The notes beneath the pieces are model-generated. The model ran no database searches. It was not told where the DNA came from and saw nothing but the letters and a program-made list of their open reading frames with translations. DNA of 26,348 bases, from the NCBI GenBank assembly GCA_029747585.1, contig JAPEVF010000637.1, forward strand, positions 1 through 26,348, written 5' to 3'. This stretch comes from Pleurotus djamor (taxonomy: Eukaryota > Basidiomycota > Agaricomycetes > Agaricales > Pleurotaceae). Below are positions 21,101 to 26,348 of the stretch, piece by piece. The position numbers and the translations under genes are program-made. Each line of letters starts with the position of its first letter. Positions within the stretch are counted from its first letter, which is position 1.

Positions 21101-21878
21101 ATGACCCTTGACAAAGTTTTTGTCGACACCCTCCAGCTCTCCGGTACCGTTGGCAAAGATTGCTGGGGACGACTCAAACCCCAGCAAGTCACCATCAGCA
21201 TCTATCTCCACCTCAAACCCTTGTTCCTCGATCGAGCTGGGCTTTCGGACGATGTCCGCGATTCCGTCCATTACGGCCACCTAACCAAGTCGATCACAAA
21301 CATCGTGCAGTCCGATACTGCAGCGTTCAAGTCCGTGGATGATCTCGCTCGTGCCCTTGTCAAAGAAGCCTCCAAACTCGCTGGAGATGCTGCCGTGGAG
21401 GTCAGGCTCATCATTGGGCTACCCAAGTTCATTTTGATGGCCAATGGGTTTGAGGTGGATTGGACGTCCTCAAGTACCGAAAGAACAGTCTCAGTGAAAG
21501 ATCTTATTCTCTACGTGATCATTGGCGTGAACCCGCCGGAGAGGGAGGCCAAGCAGCGTGTTATCGTGAACATATCCGTTATGGACAGCATCGGCCAAGA
21601 TGGGCAGGATGATGTTGATTACACCTTGGTTGTAAACATGGTCCAAAAGGTATAGGAGAATTATCACTAGGCACCGAAAATTGCTAACGCCTCACTAGAC
21701 CATGGAAGCTACCCAATTTCTAACCTTGGAGAAATTCGTGTTCGAAGCTGTGGGGTTAACTTCTCGGATGTCTGATCGTTTCAAATCGGTCACTGTCCGG
21801 GCTCAAAAACCAAGCGCACTGTCGTTTGCCCATTCGTCGGGCGTAGAGATAACACGCCAATGCTCTCATTTCAGATAG
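21101..21878 (+). CDS. Stand-alone tandem FolB (dihydroneopterin aldolase) protein, 242 aa
   Basis: FolB-family enzymes act in folate synthesis, converting 7,8-dihydroneopterin to 6-hydroxymethyl-dihydropterin and glycolaldehyde. Two exons (21101-21649 and 21699-21878, 49-bp GT-AG intron, phase 0) encode two FolB repeats. The second repeat keeps the family's expected residues: an ER pair followed by Gln in PPEREAKQ (E147), Tyr in DDVDY (Y174), Glu in LEKFVFE (E194) and Lys in RAQKPSAL (K220). The first repeat keeps the Tyr (DSVHY) but reads CWGRLKPQ at the first motif, so it looks less active. I chose the ATG at 21101; a GTG two codons upstream is not needed. In many fungi FolB repeats are fused to HPPK and DHPS (Fol1). 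Here the protein stops after FolB and the next gene is on the opposite strand. It starts 184 bp after the trehalose gene and ends 107 bp from the GH78 stop. Confidence 0.88.
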
Positions 21879-21985
21879 AAGCATCGCTCTATAAACCAAA
21901 TTTCGCACTTGCTCAATGGATATCAGCTGGGTTGTGATCGTTATTACCACCAAGAGCATTTCTTCCCATTTCCAGACACTGTCGT

Positions 21986-24479
21986 CTAACCAACGACCAA
22001 AACATGTCTCCCTCCAGGCACATGCAAGTCTCTCCCTTTCAAAGCGAATTTCTTACCGTCAAGCGTAACCAAGCCCTCAAATGGGACGGTGATTATGCCA
22101 GTTGTGCCGAATGGTGTATTGATCGTAGCGCTGAAGGTTTTATGCATTTCCCAATGAGCCGAGAAAGTTCCGAGTGGGGTTTCGAACTGCCCTTGAGCTG
22201 AGTCCAAGCCGCTGAGATGGGGTGCGAAGGTCCATGTCGCGCCTTGAGGCGAAGTGACTGAGAGCCCAAGGACGAAGAATGTTAACGCAGAGGTAGGACC
22301 TGCCGACCATCCATGGGCATGGGAAACGTAGGCAGGATCGCTGTTGTACCCGCGGTCTCCTCGGTAACTATGGGTGTATAAGTTTTCATTATACACGGAA
22401 GCTTACGCAAGTAAACGACTTGCCCTATGCTGCCATCAGAATTGTAGCCTTCAAGGAGCGTTGACTGGACGCTCAAGTCTGTGTAGAGCATGTATCCCCA
22501 TTCGCGACGGAGTAGATCCATGGCAAGATCATCGTTACCCGCGATGAAATGAGCTTGGAGCTGTAGGGGGCGAGTTGGGATTCAATTCGAAAGTCAAGTG
22601 ATACATGCGCACCTCAAATCCGCCTATAAACGGGGAGATGGTATGCGGCAGCTCGGGAGCAATGGACCCAAGGCTGTTCCAATTCTTCTGCAACCCTTCA
22701 CTGATGCTGACTGCCTTATCGACAGAGTCAGTCAGATTGAATACAACTGCGAATGAATTGGCGTCTTGTGGGCAAAGAGTGGTCGTTTGGTTGTCCCTGT
22801 ACATTGCAACGCTCGGCAACCAAAAGACTTCATTGAATTTAGATTTGATGTCGCTAGCATTTTGTGCAAATGCCGACGACAACGCAGTGTCTTTGAGATG
22901 GGAGGCAAGCTCAGACGCTGTTACCAAGACCTGATATACAGAATGGGTCTCAGTAAAGAGTGCAGATGGTGTAGGTAAAACCTACCCGGTATAAGAGCGC
23001 ATTTCCAGCTGAATTGATGCCACCACCGCCCAGTCGCGCCCAGTCTCGGAGACCAGTGACATTCATCAAGCCAACCTTTCGATCGACCTTTCCCTCCAAG
23101 AATGCCACGGCCTTGGTGTAATTCGACCAGATACTTTCCAACCACTCAACGTCACCGGAATACAGGAAATAATTATCTTAAAAAGGGAAGTAAGTTCGCT
23201 GCGCAGATCATCCACGGAGTGATGTGGTGTTTCGAGGTGTCATGAGGGAGAAGAAGAGAAGCACAACTCACATGTACCAATGAGCGTCCAGGCGTGGTAG
23301 GTGTCGGAGCCCTGCTGGCTCAAAGGCGGTCCGGACTCGGGCAGCGCTCCCGTCGACGGGTTGATAGCCGCGAACATCGTTGACAGAGCATTACGAGTGG
23401 GTATTAAGTCGTTTGTTGATACGAACTGGCTGGGAACGGCTATGCCCATATCACCTAGGAGCAAGTCAAATCAAATCCTAGTGCTAACTTTTCGAGTCAC
23501 TAACCTGGCCATACGGCTCTAGAGAAGAGAAAAGAGATGGTAAGCAGCTAACAGGGTTGGGAGGTACTTAGAAACTGACCTGTCACGCTTTGCACCATCA
23601 ACAATAATAGGACCAGCTACACCAAGGGAGGCGTTATTGAACCAAGCTATGAGATCCGGTCAGGAAAAATTGGACTAGATATACAATCGAGATCCTGACT
23701 TCCAGCCGGAGCAAATGGGACTTTACGACCGGTGTTGAGGGGAACCGTGTTGGTTTGTATTGTATAGGCACCGGCGTACCAAACTGAAATTAAATACAGT
23801 ATTAGTCAGATCAAGGAGAGGAAGAGCACATTACCCTTTGTCAAGAAGTCCTCGTCCTCGAATATTGGGTCCTTCGCGAAGAAATATCCCGCGTATTGCC
23901 TTAGGTTTGACACATGAGGCATGAAAGAAATGGCACAAGAGATGTTGGAGATCGTTAAAGGGGCATCGGCACCGTTGACGAGGGTCAGAAAGCGAAATCC
24001 CCCGCGTAAAGTCGCCGCGGGCTGCTGCCAAAGCCCTTCTTCCAAGTTAGACCCAAGACGAAGAACGCCGTCAAAGGTTGTATTAGCTGATGGAAAAGAA
24101 GAATCATCTGAAGCGTCGGGTCGTATGAACATTGGTGACTCTGTGAAAGACAGAGAAAGAGACGATGCAGACGAAATATTGTCCAAGTTGATAGATATCA
24201 ACCCGCCAACCTGGCCAAGGGAAGTTAGTCCGAGCGTTCTTGCAGGGGGCTGAATTTACGTACTTCAACGCCAAAGTCAAGCGCAACCCAGGAGCCCACA
24301 CCTCTCAGAGTGATGACTCCAAGAGGTTGCTGCGCCACACCATCCACTGTTCCATGTGTGGCTCGGACGGTAGTTGGACGAACAGTCTTCGAGTGTGGTG
24401 CGAAGTTGAATGCATCCCAGGGCCCAGGAGGAGCGAGGGCAGATACCACAGCAACAGAGAAGCAAAAGAGCAGGAACAT
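21986..24479 (-). CDS. Secreted GH78-type alpha-L-rhamnosidase-like glycosidase, about 655 aa
   Basis: Ten exons join in phase: 24479-24264, 24210-23835, 23783-23700, 23646-23580, 23518-23505, 23454-23272, 23176-22986, 22930-22613, 22560-22424 and 22367-21986. The six-hairpin fold enzyme should remove terminal rhamnose from plant polysaccharides or glycosides outside the cell. Seen: signal peptide MFLLFCFSVAVVSA followed by PPGPWDAFNFAP; a beta-rich N-terminal part; VWYAGAYTIQTNTVPLNTGR; the conserved VDGAKRDRAVWPGDMGIA segment (residues about 241-257) holding acidic candidate catalytic residues D242, D247 and D254; SDTYHAWTLIGTYNYFLYSGD; WARLGGGGINSAGNALLY; WGYMLYTDLSVQSTLLEGYNSDGSIGYRGDRGYNSDPAYVSHAHGWSAGPTS split over two exons; and a C-terminal beta domain. 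An in-frame ATG at 24500 would add MRERWRD before the signal peptide; I prefer 24479. Intron 22368-22423 is GC-AG. Substrate is inferred from family only. Confidence 0.88.
22368..22423 (-). other. GC-AG intron in the GH78 gene
   Basis: Only a GC donor (GCAAGT, starting at 22423) joins DGSIG to YRGDRGYNSDPAYV in the right phase. The nearby GT sites (GTCGTT and GTAAGC) put the next exon out of frame. The acceptor is CCATAG. The intron is 56 bp. Confidence 0.75.
23505..23518 (-). other. 14-nt micro-exon of the GH78 gene
   Basis: The exon lies between an acceptor ending CTCTAG and a donor GTTAGT, flanked by introns of 61 bp (23519-23579) and 50 bp (23455-23504). It completes an Arg codon, encodes AVWP and starts a Gly codon. 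This restores the conserved KRDRAVWPGDMGIA segment; skipping it would remove VWP and shift the frame. Confidence 0.85.
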
Positions 24480-24939
24480 GTCTCGCCAGCGTTCACGCAC
24501 TGATGGCGTTCATGCGGGCTATTTAAATTCTCTCACAAAAAGAAGTCCGGTCCGTCGCGACATGGCGCAAGGCTCGAAGCACCCCATGACATCAGAAAAT
24601 CATTTACGCAGGTGTAGACGATCCCATTTGTTGACTGAGCCAGACCATAGTGTCAGTGACATCTGGTCCAAAGTAGGTATGGAGAAAGATACCTTGCCCT
24701 TGCCCAAGTTTGAACGAACAAAGGTGTTGAATAATCCCCTGATTGAGTGCTTGCTACCTACCATGCAAGATTCCACAGACCATCGAGGTGAGTTGCCACA
24801 CATCGCGACCAGTTCTGCGTAGCTGTCTAAATTTGACTGAGGGGATAAAATTCAATTGACAGAGGTCGGACGGAGAACTTATGATCTGCCAAGCTGCAGG
24901 AAGCGATTCAAATCATGTTGACTGGATGGGTACGTCGAT
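24480..24939. other. Region between the GH78 start and the damaged isocitrate dehydrogenase
   Basis: About 460 bases that should hold the GH78 promoter and the missing 3' end of isocitrate dehydrogenase. Neither strand shows the conserved C-terminal motifs expected for that enzyme (such as AHGT or STNP). The plus-strand frame at 24310-24822 partly overlaps GH78 antisense and is not recognisable. Confidence 0.5.
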
Positions 24940-24941
24940 CG

Positions 24942-24999
24942 NCGCCCAAGTTGAAGTCTNNGGGNNNGAANNTNNCTCTGAACGTCACCATCGTAGTNN
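24942..24999. other. Cluster of ambiguous bases (assembly gap or low-quality junction)
   Basis: Twelve N bases occur at 24942, 24960-24961, 24965-24967, 24971-24972, 24974-24975 and 24998-24999. The isocitrate dehydrogenase frame is recognisable down to about 24980 and lost below it. This looks like a collapsed or mis-joined sequence end. Confidence 0.85.
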
Positions 25000-26212
25000 T
25001 TGCAAGCCCAGACGAAGCCGCCTGAGGATTTGATGGCTTGCGCAACCATGTCGTCGATGAGACGGTGCTCGTAGTAGATGCCCAATTCCTCGAATTGCTT
25101 CTTGTATGTCCTGATGATGGAGTTAGCATCGGTATACGGGAAATGTAAGTCATGAGGTGACGCACGATTCGTAAATTTCTTGGAAGATATCCTTGAATCT
25201 ACCATCGTACTTCTTCATGATGGTGTTTTTCGTTGACATGAACTAAATTGAAACATCAACAATGTGTACGCTCAGAGACCCTGACAAACCAGAACTCACG
25301 AGAGGCATCTTCTTAGCCAGCGCCATCTTGAATGAAGAATGGGCGAACCCTTGGATTGACTAAAGACAATGGTAAATCAGCAACGCCTCAATGGGAATTT
25401 CAAAAGGACTGACTTCGTCAGTGTTGTACATGCTCATGGCGACACCAGGTCCCTTGAAGTCGTAGACGTTGAGGGTAGTAGCAGGGCTGCCATCGGTAGG
25501 CGTGTAGACCAGCTGCAGCTTACCAGGACCAGGGGCGACGAAATCTGTCGAGCGATACTACTGTATGTTAGCAAGCACGCATCTCTCTCCAGAGTGCAGT
25601 GCTCACCTGGTCACCAAAGGCATGACGACCGATGCATATCGGCTTAACCCATCCAGGAATAGGTCGTGGAATGCGTTCGAGGATGATTGGTTCACGGAAG
25701 ACTGTTCCCCCGAGAATATTACGAATCTAAACCAGTTTGAAGTTGATTAAGTTGAAAATCTCTTGCAGAATGGATCATCGTCACGTACAGTTCCATTGGG
25801 GCTCTTCCACATTTCTTTCAGTTTGAACTCTTCGACACGAGCTTCATCTGGCGTTATAGTAGCACATTTGATGCCAACGCTGTACTTTTGGATGGCCTCA
25901 GCGGCTTCGATCGTGACTTTGTCATTTGTCTAGAAACAACAGGTCAGAACCTCGTTCATCTGAACTCGTTAAGGCCAACGAACGTACTTCATCACGATAT
26001 TCAAGACCAAGATCGAAATATTTGATATCCAATTGGAGGTAAGGTAGAATTAACTAGTTTGGAGGGGTAAGATAACCTTCAAAGAACCACTAGAGAAGCA
26101 AACCTACCTCTTCCCTGATCTTCTTCCAGATAATCCTGGTCATCTCATCGCCGTCTAGCTCGACGACGGGGTTCGTAACAGCAATCTTCTCGAATCCTGC
26201 GGGTAACGACAT
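24976..26212 (-). CDS. IDP1: NADP-dependent isocitrate dehydrogenase, 3' third missing at the N cluster
   Basis: The enzyme oxidises isocitrate to 2-oxoglutarate and CO2, producing NADPH. Eight exons join in phase: 26212-26108, 26053-25988, 25929-25789, 25726-25607, 25557-25414, 25359-25300, 25242-25166, and 25110 to the N cluster. The sequence is unmistakable: [17 protein letters not shown] near the start, [118 protein letters not shown] and NYDGDVQ. About 282 residues are readable of the usual 410-450. The break falls within the metal-binding DGDVQSD segment, so the C-terminal NADP and metal residues are absent. The start has AAAGATGTC context with an in-frame TGA nine bases upstream, so no mitochondrial presequence is encoded in this exon; a cytosolic form is likely unless an upstream exon exists. 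Confidence 0.93.
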
Positions 26213-26348
26213 CTTTGTTCAGCACCAAACCAAGTGACGTCGAGGTAGAAGAAGTAGAGTGGAAAGTAAAGTAAAAGGTAGGAGTGCTGCGATGGGGGTG
26301 CAGGGTGTCCTCTCGCCATGCATCTTTTTATGATTATGAATGACCTGA
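26213..26348. promoter_or_regulatory. 5' leader and partial promoter of isocitrate dehydrogenase
   Basis: The last 136 bases lie upstream of the minus-strand start codon. They are purine-rich on the plus strand (pyrimidine-rich on the transcribed sense strand), a pattern common near transcription starts of highly expressed fungal genes. A TGACGTCG octamer is at 26235-26242. No clear TATA box. Confidence 0.35.

Noticed and set aside
24310..24822. 170-codon plus-strand frame at the GH78 start
   Set aside because: Its first half is antisense to the GH78 signal-peptide exon, the rest has no recognisable domain, and no splice support was seen.
17304..26242. Shared TGACGTCG upstream of the trehalose gene and isocitrate dehydrogenase as a common regulatory site
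   Set aside because: The TGACGTC core also occurs in non-promoter places (near 15650 and inside the trehalose coding region at about 19853), close to the count expected by chance.

Overview
The window is draft nuclear DNA from a filamentous fungus, very probably a basidiomycete of the class Agaricomycetes. The genes are dense in short introns (about 48-95 bp), the protein families present are typical of mushroom-forming fungi, and intergenic gaps are modest. Scattered N bases (73, 5800, 5814, and a cluster at 24942-24999) show that parts are low-quality assembly. Exon structures below were worked out by hand from splice signals, reading phase and family conservation. No bacterial operon, CRISPR array, tRNA, rRNA or intact transposon was seen.

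Left third (1-9937): an RTA1-family membrane protein (plus strand, 5' end incomplete) converges on a large multi-exon ABCC/MRP-type ABC transporter (minus strand, 1413-7995). The transporter has two complete nucleotide-binding domains, but its frame is disturbed around two N bases. About 1.9 kb without a supportable gene follows.

Middle (9938-17439): a two-exon gene encodes an 832-residue secreted-type, repeat-rich, almost cysteine-free single-pass membrane protein of unknown function. Next come a short F-box remnant and, on the minus strand, a three-exon CmcJ/AsaB-like putative Fe(II)-dependent oxygenase. About 3.1 kb without a convincing gene follows, containing a GTTGAAC heptamer array.

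Right third (17440-26348): a 13-exon trehalose-6-phosphate synthase/phosphatase-family protein has substituted catalytic residues in both domains, so it is probably a regulatory subunit of the trehalose complex. A stand-alone protein with two FolB (dihydroneopterin aldolase) repeats lies 184 bp downstream. It converges on a ten-exon GH78-type alpha-L-rhamnosidase-like secreted enzyme that contains a 14-nt micro-exon. The last gene is NADP-dependent isocitrate dehydrogenase, whose 3' third is lost at the N cluster.

The genes do not form an obvious cluster. They mix transport and detoxification (RTA1, ABCC), stress and carbon metabolism (trehalose, isocitrate dehydrogenase), folate synthesis and plant-polymer attack (GH78). 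I did not find a new multi-gene system. The most noteworthy items are the repeat-rich membrane protein, the degenerate trehalose subunit, two micro-exons that carry conserved motifs, two GC-AG introns and two assembly-damaged genes.
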